Part shown: positions 54,560-63,357 of the stretch, one piece after another
Position numbering within the stretch: the first letter of the stretch is position 1
How the letters are laid out: every line of letters starts with the position of its first letter
Assembly: GCF_029167105.1 (NCBI RefSeq)
Contig: NZ_JARFML010000003.1
Coordinates: 248,001 to 312,000 of the forward strand
DNA: 64,000 bases
Reading direction: 5' to 3'
Source: Bradyrhizobium yuanmingense
GTDB lineage: Bacteria > Pseudomonadota > Alphaproteobacteria > Rhizobiales > Xanthobacteraceae
Program-made: the position numbers and the translations under genes
Notes under the pieces: generated by a model
What the model saw: the letters and a program-made list of their open reading frames with translations, nothing else
Told to the model about the DNA's origin: nothing
Databases searched by the model: none

Positions 54560-55123
54560 CTATTGGCCGCAATTTGCCAGCAGCGCATGATAGGCCTCCC
54601 GCAGCCCGTTGAGCGCCACCATACCCTTGATCTCGCTGTCGCCTTCCCGGACCACCACGGCCAGCGAGGCCGTCGTCTGCCACTTCCCGGCGGCAAAGGC
54701 CGAGACCTCGTCGGGCAACAGCACGGCGGCGCCCGCGGCCGCCATGCTGGCCTCAAAGGTCAAGGTGCCGCCGCCGCTCGCGGCAATGGTCACCTTAGGC
54801 CGGCTCCGGGGCGGGAAGGGCCGGATCAGCGCCACTAGCACGTCGACCTTCCCCTTCGGGGCGCAGCGGACGATCAGGCCGGCGAAGTCCGGATCCGACT
54901 GGGTGGTGTCGGCGGTCTTCGTGATGGCCGCGAAGCTTTCGCCGTCCTTGGTCCCTTGGGTTCGGGTGAATTTCCACACGGAAGTGGACGCAGGGCCGGC
55001 CACCTCAACAGCGGCCACGCCGCGACACCGCGCCCCGGCGTTGCCAGGGCAGGCGACGGCGGGGCGATCGGCGGCGCCAAAGAGGGAGCCCGCCAACAGC
55101 GGGATCAGAAGGAGGCCAGACAC
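54560..55123 (-). CDS. Secreted protein of the polysaccharide region
   Basis: 187 aa from a GTG at 55123, which has AGGA ten bases upstream and begins the signal peptide SGLLLIPLLAGSLFGAADR. Cysteines occur in VACPGNAGARCRG, IVRCAPKGKVD and near the end (ANCGQ). The pattern of beta strands (VWKFTRTQGTKDGESFAAIT, KVDVLVALIRPF, GGTLTFEASM) resembles exported invasion-associated-locus-B-like proteins, but this is weak. Function unknown. Confidence 0.6.
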   Translation of the reverse strand: MSGLLLIPLLAGSLFGAADRPAVACPGNAGARCRGVAAVEVAGPASTSVWKFTRTQGTKDGESFAAITKTADTTQSDPDFAGLIVRCAPKGKVDVLVALIRPFPPRSRPKVTIAASGGGTLTFEASMAAAGAAVLLPDEVSAFAAGKWQTTASLAVVVREGDSEIKGMVALNGLREAYHALLANCGQ

Positions 55124-55398
55124 GGGGTTTCCTGCTCTTAACGGCCCAGCCTTAGCAGACGGTGGCGAAGCCAAGAAGCCTTGCCTCCGCCACATCGAGC
55201 CCTTGAGTCGGGCGCTTTGCCCTCGAACCCGGCACACGAAATACAACAAATAGTCACAAAGGGTTAAACTAGGCTCCAAACAGTGGCCCACACGCAACAC
55301 TGGCCGACGGATCGCCCCGTTAACCACCGGGAACCCTTGTCGCACCACCCCCTAGGCCGTACCAATTTACGTCACTTGGGGACCCACGGGCGCGATTC
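55124..55398. promoter_or_regulatory. Divergent promoter region of the export gene
   Basis: 275 bases between the GTG of the secreted protein gene and the start of the export lipoprotein gene on the other strand. AT-richer around 55235-55275 (AATACAACAAATAGTCACAA). It must carry at least the promoter of the gene at 55399. No clear operator palindrome is visible. Confidence 0.4.
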
Positions 55399-56601
55399 AT
55401 GTCATCTATTGCCAAGACCTATGTGTTGAAGCCAGCTTTTCTGCTGGCCGCTTTAGCGCTCGGGGCCTGCTCGACCAATCCGGGGTCGGGACCGCTCACC
55501 GACGACGTCAACAACAAGATCCAGACCGAAAATGCGCCGGCCTATGAGCTGGTGCCGCTCAATCCGGCGACTGTGAAGATCCTGCACACGCACGAGCCCA
55601 AGGGCCTCGCCGGCGTCTTCACCGACCGCCGTCCGCCCGCGAGCATCGTGTTCGGCATAGGCGACGTCGTCAGCGTCACCATCTTCGAAGCCGCGGCGGG
55701 CGGTCTGTTCATCCCGGCGGAAGCCGGTGTCCGCCCGGGTAACTATGTGACGATCCCGGATCAGTCGGTCGACAATGACGGCTTCATCACCGTGCCCTAT
55801 GCGGGTCAGATCAAGGCCGCGGGCCTGACGGCGGTCCAAATCCAGCGCGCGATCGTCGAGAGGATCGGCAACCGCGCCATCGAGCCGCAGGCGGTCGTGG
55901 CGATGTCCTCGCAGCGCACCCAGCTGATCAGCGTGCTCGGCGAAGTCAACTCGCCGGCGCGTTATCCCGCGAGCGCGGCTGGTGCGAAGGATCGCGTGCT
56001 CGATGCGATCACCCGCGCCGGCGGCATCAAGGGCCAGGGCTTCGAAACTTGGGTCATGCTGGAGCGTGGCGGACGACGGGCCACCGTGCCATTCGAAAAT
56101 CTCGTGATGGCGCCCGAGAACAACGTCTATGTGCGCCCCGACGACAGCATCTACGTCTATCGCGAGCAGCAGAAGTTCCTGGCATTCGGCGCCAGCGGCC
56201 AGAGCGGCGAGTTCAACTTCGATGCCTGGCGCATCAATCTCGGCGAAGCGGTCGGCAAGGCTGGCGGCCTCCTGGATGGCCAGGCCGATCCGGCGGCCGT
56301 CTATCTCTATCGCCGCGAGCCGCGCGAGGTTGCGGCCCAGCTTGGCATCGACGTGAGCAGGTACACCTCGGAGACGATCCCAGTCATCTTCAACGTGAAC
56401 TTCCGCGATCCCGGCGGCTTCTTCCTTGCCACCAAGGTCATGATGAAGAACGGCGACATCATCTACGTCTCGAACTCGCGCAACGTCGAAGTTGCCAAGT
56501 TCCTGAACTACCTGCGGGTGATCATGGCGACCGGCAGCGATAGCATCAATCTCGCCAACGACGCCCTGATCTTCCGCAACAACATCAAGCTGGCGCCGTA
56601 A
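55399..56601 (+). CDS. Polysaccharide export lipoprotein, Wza/ExoF/KpsD type
   Basis: 400 aa. A lipobox (ALALGAC, modified C24) places it at the outer membrane. A polysaccharide export domain begins near residue 80 (ASIVFGIGDVVSVTIFEAAA) and is followed by SLBB-like beta-grasp domains (ISVLGEVNSPARYPASAAGA, LDAITRAGGIKGQGFETWVM). It should form the outer-membrane channel that works with the GumC/ExoP-type inner-membrane protein at 59871. Start codon ATG at 55399 has no strong ribosome site but gives the signal peptide directly. A rho-independent terminator follows. Confidence 0.9.
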   Translation: MSSIAKTYVLKPAFLLAALALGACSTNPGSGPLTDDVNNKIQTENAPAYELVPLNPATVKILHTHEPKGLAGVFTDRRPPASIVFGIGDVVSVTIFEAAAGGLFIPAEAGVRPGNYVTIPDQSVDNDGFITVPYAGQIKAAGLTAVQIQRAIVERIGNRAIEPQAVVAMSSQRTQLISVLGEVNSPARYPASAAGAKDRVLDAITRAGGIKGQGFETWVMLERGGRRATVPFENLVMAPENNVYVRPDDSIYVYREQQKFLAFGASGQSGEFNFDAWRINLGEAVGKAGGLLDGQADPAAVYLYRREPREVAAQLGIDVSRYTSETIPVIFNVNFRDPGGFFLATKVMMKNGDIIYVSNSRNVEVAKFLNYLRVIMATGSDSINLANDALIFRNNIKLAP

Positions 56602-56627
56602 GTCGCCGACTTGACCGGCCAAAAACG

Positions 56628-56664
56628 ATGGCACCGGGGCTTTGTCCCGGTGCCATTTTCGTTT
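56628..56664 (+). terminator. Rho-independent terminator after the export gene
   Basis: A perfect 11-bp stem (ATGGCACCGGG / CCCGGTGCCAT) with a 7-base loop, followed by TTTCGTTT. It is 27 bases after the stop codon at 56601. This separates the export gene from the next polysaccharide genes. Confidence 0.85.
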
Positions 56665-56767
56665 AGCAATCGAAGTGGTTCTGCTGCGCCGACGAGCCCG
56701 GGATCTGGATCAAGGCGCCACTCGGCGTGCCGGTCATCGGTCACCCCGCGGTCTTGCAAGGGGCTTC

Positions 56768-57349
56768 ATGCGCTTTCGAACGTTTCGCCGTCTTCTGGCT
56801 CTGAGTCTTGTTGCCTCCGTCCTTGCACCGGTCGGGCCGGTGCTCGGCGCTGCCGCGGAGCTGGGCGTCCGCCACCGCATCGACGTGATGGTGTCCGCCG
56901 AGCCCGATGCTCCCGTGCTGTCGCGCCTCAAGGGCGCCAAGGGCGAGCTGTCCTTCACCGTCCGCCTCTCGGCGAACTCCAAGGAGAGCAAGTTCTTCGG
57001 GATGCTGCGCCCGTCCTTCCCCGACATCGTCGTGCCCGACGGGCCGGGCAAGCCGCTGGTGCATCAGACCAAGCTCTGGGAGGAGGAGATCTGCCATCAG
57101 CGCCGCGGCCTGCCGAAGGTCACGGTGACCCAACTCGGCGGGCATTTTGCGCAAGGCGAGGGGCGGATCGAGATTTCCGCCATCAACCGGCACATCGGCG
57201 TCCTGGTCCCGCCCGACGAATTAACCCCCGGAATAAAACTCGATCAGGGGAGTGATAGCTTTGGACTATTCTACGCGTTCCGCGCGCAGAGCCGGAACAG
57301 CCGCCTCAACGTGGATCTGAAGATCTATCCCATCGATTGCTTCCTCTAA
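56768..57349 (+). CDS. Secreted protein of unknown function in the polysaccharide region
   Basis: 193 aa from the ATG at 56768. A signal peptide (RLLALSLVASVLAPVGPVLG) precedes a beta-rich domain: VMVSAEPDAPVLSRLKGAKG, LSFTVRLSANSKESKFFGML, GLFYAFRAQSRNSRLNVDLK. Two cysteines (EEEICHQRRG and YPIDCFL at the end) may form a disulfide. It precedes the O-antigen ligase by 28 bases and is probably co-transcribed with it. Not recognised. Confidence 0.65.
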   Translation: MRFRTFRRLLALSLVASVLAPVGPVLGAAAELGVRHRIDVMVSAEPDAPVLSRLKGAKGELSFTVRLSANSKESKFFGMLRPSFPDIVVPDGPGKPLVHQTKLWEEEICHQRRGLPKVTVTQLGGHFAQGEGRIEISAINRHIGVLVPPDELTPGIKLDQGSDSFGLFYAFRAQSRNSRLNVDLKIYPIDCFL

Positions 57350-57377
57350 GCCCAGAGCACAGCTCGCAAGAACGACG

Positions 57378-58865
57378 ATGCGCCTTTGGCTTCCCAAAAT
57401 TCGCTGGTCATGGAGCTTGCCCGCGACCTTCATCCTGTTCTTCGTGGCCGCCAGTGCGCCGTTTCCGTTCGGCTCGACCAATGATCTGTCGATCGCGTTC
57501 TGGTGCCTGTGTCTCGGCGTCGCGGTGATCTTCGCGCCGACGCGCGATCTGCGATCGCCGCATCTCTGGCTGCTCGCCGGTATCGGCGTGATCGTTGCCG
57601 CTTACGCCTTCGTGCTGCACGAGCAGCTCTCCGACCATCCGTGGGTCGCGCCATTCCAGCCGATCTGGAAGCAGGCCTCGGATCTGCTCGGCGTGCCGAT
57701 CGCACCATCCGCTTCCATTGTGAAGAACGAGGCGTTGTTCGCGCTCGGCGCGCCGTTCGCCAACATCCTCGCCATCGTCCTCGGCATCACCGTCGGCGCC
57801 GACCGGACGCGCGCGCGTCGCCTGCTCTGGGTCATCGCGATCTCCGGCGCGGCCTACGCGCTCTATGGCGTGGCCTCGTTCCTGATCGAGCCCACCATGA
57901 TCCTGTGGCGGGACAAGACGGCGTATCTCGGCAGCGTCACCGGCACCTTCATCAACCGCAACACGGCGGCGGCCTATTTCGGCTCCTGCGCCGTGATCTG
58001 GATGCTGCTGATCCTGGAGGACGTCCGCCGCCGCCTGCCGGAGCGGCATATCGAATGGCGACGTGTATCGCTCGATCTGCGCGCGATCCCGCCAAGAGAG
58101 ATCTTGCCGCAGCTTGCATGCCTGTTGATCTGCCTGATGGCGATGTTCATGACGGGATCGCGCGCCGGCGTCGGCCTGTCGCTGCTGGCAATGATCGTCG
58201 CCTTCACGCTGTTCCTGCGCAAGGACCTGCCGCCGCGCACCGGCATCTGGATCTCGCTCGGCGCAGGGCTCGCCGTCGCGCTCGGCCTGTTGCAGCTGCT
58301 CGGCGGCCGCGTCTCCAGCCGCTTCGACAGCCAGGGCCTGGTCGACGAGGGCCGCATCGAAGCCTGGAAATCCACGCTGCGGATCATCGCCGACAACCCC
58401 TGGTTCGGCACCGGCATGGGCACCTTCCAATGGGCCTTCCCGCCGTACCGCAGCCCCAACATCTCGATTCGCGGCGTCTGGGATGCCGCGCATTCGACGC
58501 CGCTGGAGCTTGCCTCCGAGGTGGGCATTCCCATGGCGCTACTGGTGGCGCTCGGCTGGGCCGCCATGCTGCTCGTGCTGGCGAGGGGCGTGTTCAGACG
58601 GCGGCGCGATGCCATAATCCCGCTGGCGGCGGCGGCGACCGCAACGCTGTCGCTGCTGCATTCGTGCCTCGACTTCACGCTGCAGATGCCCGGCTACAGC
58701 ATTCCGTTCTTTGCGCTTTTCGGCGCGGGCCTGGCCCAGTCCTTCTCCAGCCGGGAGAGCCGCGCGAGCGCGGGGGCCGGCGCCACCGCACCGCGAGGCG
58801 AGGGCCGCTTCGCAACCGCGCCTCCAGCTCCGCGCGCTCGGCCCGAGCTTCACAAAACTGTCTAG
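57378..58865 (+). CDS. O-antigen ligase / polymerase family protein
   Basis: 495 aa with about 12 membrane helices and the large periplasmic loop (residues about 320-385) of WaaL/Wzy-type proteins. Within it are GRIEAWKSTLRIIADNPWFG, TGMGTFQWAFPPYRS and AAHSTPLELASEVG; the His in this last motif is in the position of the WaaL catalytic-site histidine. The region FINRNTAAAYFGSCAVIW is typical of exopolysaccharide polymerases in rhizobia. The C-terminal 40 residues are Arg/Ala/Pro-rich and cytoplasmic. It may polymerise or attach the glycan exported by the Wza-like protein. Confidence 0.85.
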   Translation: MRLWLPKIRWSWSLPATFILFFVAASAPFPFGSTNDLSIAFWCLCLGVAVIFAPTRDLRSPHLWLLAGIGVIVAAYAFVLHEQLSDHPWVAPFQPIWKQASDLLGVPIAPSASIVKNEALFALGAPFANILAIVLGITVGADRTRARRLLWVIAISGAAYALYGVASFLIEPTMILWRDKTAYLGSVTGTFINRNTAAAYFGSCAVIWMLLILEDVRRRLPERHIEWRRVSLDLRAIPPREILPQLACLLICLMAMFMTGSRAGVGLSLLAMIVAFTLFLRKDLPPRTGIWISLGAGLAVALGLLQLLGGRVSSRFDSQGLVDEGRIEAWKSTLRIIADNPWFGTGMGTFQWAFPPYRSPNISIRGVWDAAHSTPLELASEVGIPMALLVALGWAAMLLVLARGVFRRRRDAIIPLAAAATATLSLLHSCLDFTLQMPGYSIPFFALFGAGLAQSFSSRESRASAGAGATAPRGEGRFATAPPAPRARPELHKTV

Positions 58866-59007
58866 ATTTGAAGCAGTTGCGCCGTTTACGAAGTTTTTAG
58901 TATAAATGGACAGTCCTTCTTTCTTTCGCTAGGTTCTTGCACTGCACAGCCATTTTGCCCGGGCCGAGGAAGCAGATCGGGGCAGCTGATTTTTTGGAGG
59001 TTGTTTT
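58866..59007. promoter_or_regulatory. Promoter region of the gene at 59008
   Basis: 142 bases, clearly AT-richer near 58890-58925 (TTTTTAGTATAAATGGACAG), ending in a strong GGAGG ribosome site ten bases before the start codon. Confidence 0.45.
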
Positions 59008-59619
59008 ATGAGCGTTATCAGAAATGCGCTTCGCATGGCTGCCGCCGCGGCGCTCGCCGCGACGATCATATCGGCCGCCAACGCCGCCATTTACCCGCCG
59101 CAGCGCCAGCTGCCGGCCACCGTAATTTCCGAGTTCAAGGCGTCCCCCAACAGCCTGCTGCAGCAATATCCGACCGGCGGCCCGCAACTGATCTCGCGCG
59201 TGCGCGACCTCGGCGCCTCTGATCCGACCACGCTGCCCGGCCTTATCGCTCTCCTGAAGGATCCCGCGACCACCAAGGACCAGATGAACGCGATCGTCGC
59301 TGGCCTCGCCCTGGTCGCTCGGATGGCCGCGCAACAGGATCAGGCCTACGCCAATGAGATCCAAACGGCGATCGCCGGTACCGGCAATCCCGACTTGATT
59401 GCCGCCTACCAGGCCGCGATCGGCGACGTCGCGATCGCCGCGGCCGGCGGTGCGGGCGGTGGCGGCAGCGGCGGAGGCGGGCCGACAGGTAACGGCTTCC
59501 CCACCGGCGGCGGCAGCAGCGGCATCGTCGTGTTCGGCAACAACACGACCGCCAACATCCCGCCCGGCACCTTCGGCGTCGGTGTCGGCACCGCCGCCAA
59601 CAGCGTCAGCCCGTTCTGA
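59008..59619 (+). CDS. Secreted helical protein with Gly-rich C-terminus
   Basis: 203 aa with an ideal ribosome site (TTGGAGGTTG). The signal peptide (MAAAAALAATIISAANA) is followed by a helical part (VISEFKASPNSLLQQYPTGG, TTLPGLIALLKDPATTKDQM, NAIVAGLALVARMAAQQDQA) and, from residue about 145, a glycine-rich tail (AAGGAGGGGSGGGGPTGNG) ending SPF. I have no family name. Its place between the ligase and the chain-length regulator, and its own strong expression signals and terminator, suggest an abundant cell-surface or periplasmic component. Confidence 0.7.
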   Translation: MSVIRNALRMAAAAALAATIISAANAAIYPPQRQLPATVISEFKASPNSLLQQYPTGGPQLISRVRDLGASDPTTLPGLIALLKDPATTKDQMNAIVAGLALVARMAAQQDQAYANEIQTAIAGTGNPDLIAAYQAAIGDVAIAAAGGAGGGGSGGGGPTGNGFPTGGGSSGIVVFGNNTTANIPPGTFGVGVGTAANSVSPF

Positions 59620-59656
59620 TTGAGGCCGGCCCTTAGGCTGCATTCTAGGAGACGGC

Positions 59657-59686
59657 AGCGGCGCCAGCGGGCGCCGCTTTGCTTTT
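59657..59686 (+). terminator. Rho-independent terminator
   Basis: A perfect 9-bp stem (AGCGGCGCC / GGCGCCGCT) with a 4-base loop, then TTGCTTTT. It ends the transcript of the secreted Gly-rich protein gene, whose stop is 37 bases upstream. The 185 bases beyond hold the promoter of the next gene. Confidence 0.85.
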
Positions 59687-59870
59687 GGACCGTTAAGCTT
59701 CACATGAAATGTCACGCGGGGGACACTGCGCGGCACATCAGGCGCGTTCAATTGAAGACGAGAGTGTGCTAGTCTCTCGTGTGGCGCGGGTTTGCTACGA
59801 ATGCAGCTGCGGCAGATAGTAGATTTTCCAATCCTCAAGAACGCATCGATCCATTTTCAGGAATTGCTAG

Positions 59871-62138
59871 ATGTTGCAGGTGAACAAGCCGTCGTCGGAG
59901 ATCAACCATGATTTCGCCGAGGCTGACGGCTCTGCGTCTCAGACGCTGACCTCCTACCTCGAGATCGTTCGCCGTCAGTTCCCGACCATGGTCGCGATCG
60001 TCTCGGCCTGCGTGATCCTCGCACTGCTCTATCTCTTCACCGCCGCGCCTCAATTCACTTCCGAGGCCTCGATGGTGATCGACACCCGCAAGGTGCAGTT
60101 GTTTCAGCAGCAGTCGATGCTTGGTGACGTTGCCGTAGATGCTGCAGCAGTCGAGACTCAAGTCGAGATCCTGAAATCTGAGAACATCAGCCTCACTGTG
60201 ATCCGTGATTTGCATCTCGTCGACGATCCTGAATTTACCGGTTCGGACGCCGGCCTGCTTGGCTCGGTTCTCAGCTTTGCGGGCAGCCTGTTCTCCGAGC
60301 GGCATTCGCTGTCTGAATACGAGCAAGTCCGCAATGCGCTGGGACGCTTCGAAAAGAACCGCGACGTCACCCGCATCAAAGGCACCTATGTGATGGAGGT
60401 TGCCTTCACATCGAAGGATCCGGGGAAAGCGGCGAAGATCGCAAACGCGATCGTAGACTCTTACATCGTCGATCAGCTCGAGGCTAAATACCAGTCGACT
60501 CGCCGCGCCAGCGTCTGGCTCCAGGACCGTATCAAGGAACTGCGTACCCAGGCATCCGCCGCGCAAAAGGCGGTGGTGGACTTCAAGACCACTAACAATA
60601 TCGTCGACACCGGCGGGCGGCTAATGAACGAGCAACAACTTGCCGAGATCAACAGCCAGCTTATCCTGGCGCGTGCAGCCACCGCCGAGGCCAGGGCGCG
60701 GCTTGATCGCATGAATGATATCCAGAAGCAGGATGTCCCTGACGCCAACGTTGCCGATGCGTTGAAGAATGAGACCATCGTCAAGCTGCGCGCGCAATAT
60801 GTCGATATGGCTTCGAAGGAATCGATCTGGTCGGCCAAATATGGCCGGGATCATCTCGCGGCTGTGAATCTGCGCAGTCAGATGGCGGAGATCAAGAAGA
60901 ACATCCGGGATGAACTGAGACGTATCCAGGAGTCTTACAAGAGCGACTACGATATTGCTGTGACCCGTGAGGAAAGCATCAAGTCGAGCCTCGCCAATGT
61001 TGTCTCGGAATCCCAGCTCACCAATCAGGCTCAGGTGCAGCTTCGCGAACTTGAGAGCAATGCGCAGAGCTACCAGGCGATGTACGACAATTTTCTGCAG
61101 CGCTACATGGAAAGCGTCCAGCAGCAGTCGTTCCCGATCACCGAGGCGCGCATGATTAGCGTAGCGACCATGCCGCTGGTGAAGAGCTATCCGAAATCTC
61201 TCCTCGTTCTGGCCGTCGGTCTGCTTGGAGGCTTGATGCTGGCCTCAGGTGTGGCGATGGCCCGGGAGCTGACTGATAAAGTGTTTCGTACCACCAAACA
61301 AGTCGAGGATACTCTCGGAGTCAGCTGTGTCGCGATTCTTCCGGCTCTGAGCACTTTACCTGTCGAATCGCGGTCCGGCTGGAAGATGCCGAGTGGTCGG
61401 GGATTTGGAAGTAGCAGCCAGCAGCCTGATTTGCTCCGCTATGTCGTGGGCAATCCGCTATCGCGCTTTTCCGAAGCCGTACGTTCGGTGAAGGTTGCTG
61501 CCGATCTCAATCAGATCCTGCGCGAAAATCGCGTGCTGGCGACGACCTCGACCTTGCCGAACGAAGGCAAGAGCACACTCTCGAGCAATCTCGCTCAACT
61601 CGCGGCGCATGGCGGTGCGCGCGTCATTCTGGTTGATGGTGATCTGCGCAACCCCTCACTCTCGCGTGCGCTGGTGCCGGACGCGAAGGTCGGCCTGGTC
61701 GACGTCATCGCGCAGAAGGTCAAGCTCGAGGATGCGCTGTTGGTCGATCCAGAGACGCAGCTCTCGATCTTGCCGGCCGGGACCACCTCCAAATTGTTGC
61801 ACACCAACGAGATATTGGCCTCGAAGGCGATGCGCGAGCTAGTCGCCTTGCTGCGCACCCGATTCGACTACGTGGTGATAGACATGCCGCCGATGGCGCC
61901 GGTTGTGGACGTGCGTGTCACGGCCAGCTTTGTCGACTCTTACATCTTTGTGCTGGAATGGGGCAAAACCAAAATCGACGTCGTTAGGCATAATCTGCGC
62001 ACCGCGCCCGAGATCCAGGATAAGCTGCTCGGCGTAGTCTTGAACAAGGCGGATACGAAGGCACTTGCGCGCTATGAATCATATCAGGGACGCTATTACT
62101 ATCAAAAGTATTATGCGCGCTATGGATACGTGGAGTAG
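59871..62138 (+). CDS. GumC/ExoP-type polysaccharide co-polymerase with BY-kinase domain
   Basis: 755 aa. A cytoplasmic start, helix 1 (about 45-67), a large periplasmic Wzz-like coiled-coil domain, helix 2 (about 445-465), then a tyrosine kinase domain. The Walker A motif is TLPNEGKSTLSSNLAQ (K567), Walker A' is VILVDGDLRNPS, and Walker B is FDYVVIDMPPM. The last 22 residues hold nine tyrosines (RYESYQGRYYYQKYYARYGY), the autophosphorylation cluster. It would set chain length and drive export together with the Wza-like lipoprotein. The kinase cycle needs a phosphatase; the classical low-molecular-weight type is not in the window. Confidence 0.93.
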   Translation: MLQVNKPSSEINHDFAEADGSASQTLTSYLEIVRRQFPTMVAIVSACVILALLYLFTAAPQFTSEASMVIDTRKVQLFQQQSMLGDVAVDAAAVETQVEILKSENISLTVIRDLHLVDDPEFTGSDAGLLGSVLSFAGSLFSERHSLSEYEQVRNALGRFEKNRDVTRIKGTYVMEVAFTSKDPGKAAKIANAIVDSYIVDQLEAKYQSTRRASVWLQDRIKELRTQASAAQKAVVDFKTTNNIVDTGGRLMNEQQLAEINSQLILARAATAEARARLDRMNDIQKQDVPDANVADALKNETIVKLRAQYVDMASKESIWSAKYGRDHLAAVNLRSQMAEIKKNIRDELRRIQESYKSDYDIAVTREESIKSSLANVVSESQLTNQAQVQLRELESNAQSYQAMYDNFLQRYMESVQQQSFPITEARMISVATMPLVKSYPKSLLVLAVGLLGGLMLASGVAMARELTDKVFRTTKQVEDTLGVSCVAILPALSTLPVESRSGWKMPSGRGFGSSSQQPDLLRYVVGNPLSRFSEAVRSVKVAADLNQILRENRVLATTSTLPNEGKSTLSSNLAQLAAHGGARVILVDGDLRNPSLSRALVPDAKVGLVDVIAQKVKLEDALLVDPETQLSILPAGTTSKLLHTNEILASKAMRELVALLRTRFDYVVIDMPPMAPVVDVRVTASFVDSYIFVLEWGKTKIDVVRHNLRTAPEIQDKLLGVVLNKADTKALARYESYQGRYYYQKYYARYGYVE

Positions 62139-62188
62139 TGGGCCGTCCGCAGATTGGTTCTTGAGCTTCTTGAAATGGCGACTGGGAT

Positions 62189-62959
62189 GTGAGCGATCTT
62201 CGTAGAAGATGCCTGGGAAGCGCGCTGCGCGTTTGCCTGCTTGTGTTCGGTCTGGTCGGCCTTTTGTGGACCGCGATCACTTCGCCGGCTTTTGTTTCAG
62301 CTTCGCCGGCCCGCGATATCATTGGTCGAGTTATGGCGGCTGAACACTTCAAGCAAGGCGCGCTAGGAGAAAGCCTGGCGTACCTCGAGGAAACATCGAG
62401 GAGCTTGATTTCGGAGCCATCGATTTCACGGGCGAAGGCTCTCATCCGTTTGGAATTGGCGCAGAGAGCAATGGGGCGTCCCGATGGAATGGATGATGGA
62501 GACCGCCAGATCGCTGATACCGAACTTGACCTGAAAACTTCGCTTGCCACGAATCCAAATGACGCTTTTCTGTGGATGTTGTTGTATTCGGTGGCGCTGA
62601 CTAGAAATGGATTTGATCCTGCCAACATTAAGTATCTTGCTGCATCGTATCGGATAGGTCCGTGTGAGGGTTGGCTCGCTTTGCGCCGGAATCGGATTAC
62701 TCTTGGATTATTTCCGTTTCTCGATGGCTCTCTCAGGCGTGTGGCTATCTCAGAGTTCGCTCAAATCGTCGATGCCGGTTTCAGCAGCGAGGCGGCTTTG
62801 ATCCTGAAAGGGGTGGGCTGGGCACATCGAGAAGAATTGCTGCCGGCTCTCGTGCAGGCGAATTTGGTGTCGCGAGAAAACCTCTACAGACGCCTTGCTG
62901 CGGATGGCCTCAAGTTGAGAATTCCCGACGTTCCCTATGACGAGAGGCCTTGGAGATGA
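62189..62959 (+). CDS. Hypothetical polysaccharide-region protein, similar to that at 50608
   Basis: 256 aa from a GTG at 62189. One N-terminal helix (ALRVCLLVFGLVGLLWTAI) anchors or exports a helical protein that resembles TPR repeats (FKQGALGESLAYLEETSRSL, ISRAKALIRLELAQRAMG, NPNDAFLWMLLYSVALTR). The NDAFLWMLL segment followed by YLAASYRIGPCEGWLALRR parallels the 50608-51261 protein. Composition is less GC-rich than upstream genes. It is in one operon with the next gene (four-base overlap). Function unknown. Confidence 0.65.
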   Translation: MSDLRRRCLGSALRVCLLVFGLVGLLWTAITSPAFVSASPARDIIGRVMAAEHFKQGALGESLAYLEETSRSLISEPSISRAKALIRLELAQRAMGRPDGMDDGDRQIADTELDLKTSLATNPNDAFLWMLLYSVALTRNGFDPANIKYLAASYRIGPCEGWLALRRNRITLGLFPFLDGSLRRVAISEFAQIVDAGFSSEAALILKGVGWAHREELLPALVQANLVSRENLYRRLAADGLKLRIPDVPYDERPWR

Positions 62960-63357
62960 AACATTTCCGATCACGATCTTGGTCCGGCATAGCTACTTGG
63001 ACCCTGCTTGTCACCGTGAATGTCGCGGGGCAGGCACAGTCCGCCTCTCCGACGGCAAGCTCTAGCCTGACGCTGCAGGGAGCAGCAGAGCAGACCACTG
63101 CACCGATTATCAAAAATGCATTTGGTCGCCCCTGTCTGGACGTGGAGGCGGCAGCAAGATCGCGTGTGGTGAATCCCAAGCTTATGGATCACGTCGTGAG
63201 CGTCAAAAACAGCTGCCCTCGCGCGATCGATGTAACGGTGTGCTATTTCAACTCAAGCAAGTGCAACGCATTTCATCTGTCGGGATATGGCCGTGTAGAT
63301 GCGATCCTTGGAACGACGACGGAGCGGAGTTTTCGTTATTCGATCTCGCAAAAATAG
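62956..63357 (+). CDS. Secreted protein with four cysteines
   Basis: 133 aa from the ATG at 62956, which overlaps the upstream stop (ATGA). The signal peptide (IATWTLLVTVNVAGQAQSA) is followed by a Thr/Ser-rich stretch and a compact domain with cysteines in FGRPCLDVEAAA, KNSCPRAIDVTVCYFNSSKC. Two disulfides are likely. The segment SVKNSCPRAIDVTVCYFNSS resembles short exported proteins seen next to rhizobial exopolysaccharide genes. Not otherwise recognised. Confidence 0.65.
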   Translation: MKHFRSRSWSGIATWTLLVTVNVAGQAQSASPTASSSLTLQGAAEQTTAPIIKNAFGRPCLDVEAAARSRVVNPKLMDHVVSVKNSCPRAIDVTVCYFNSSKCNAFHLSGYGRVDAILGTTTERSFRYSISQK

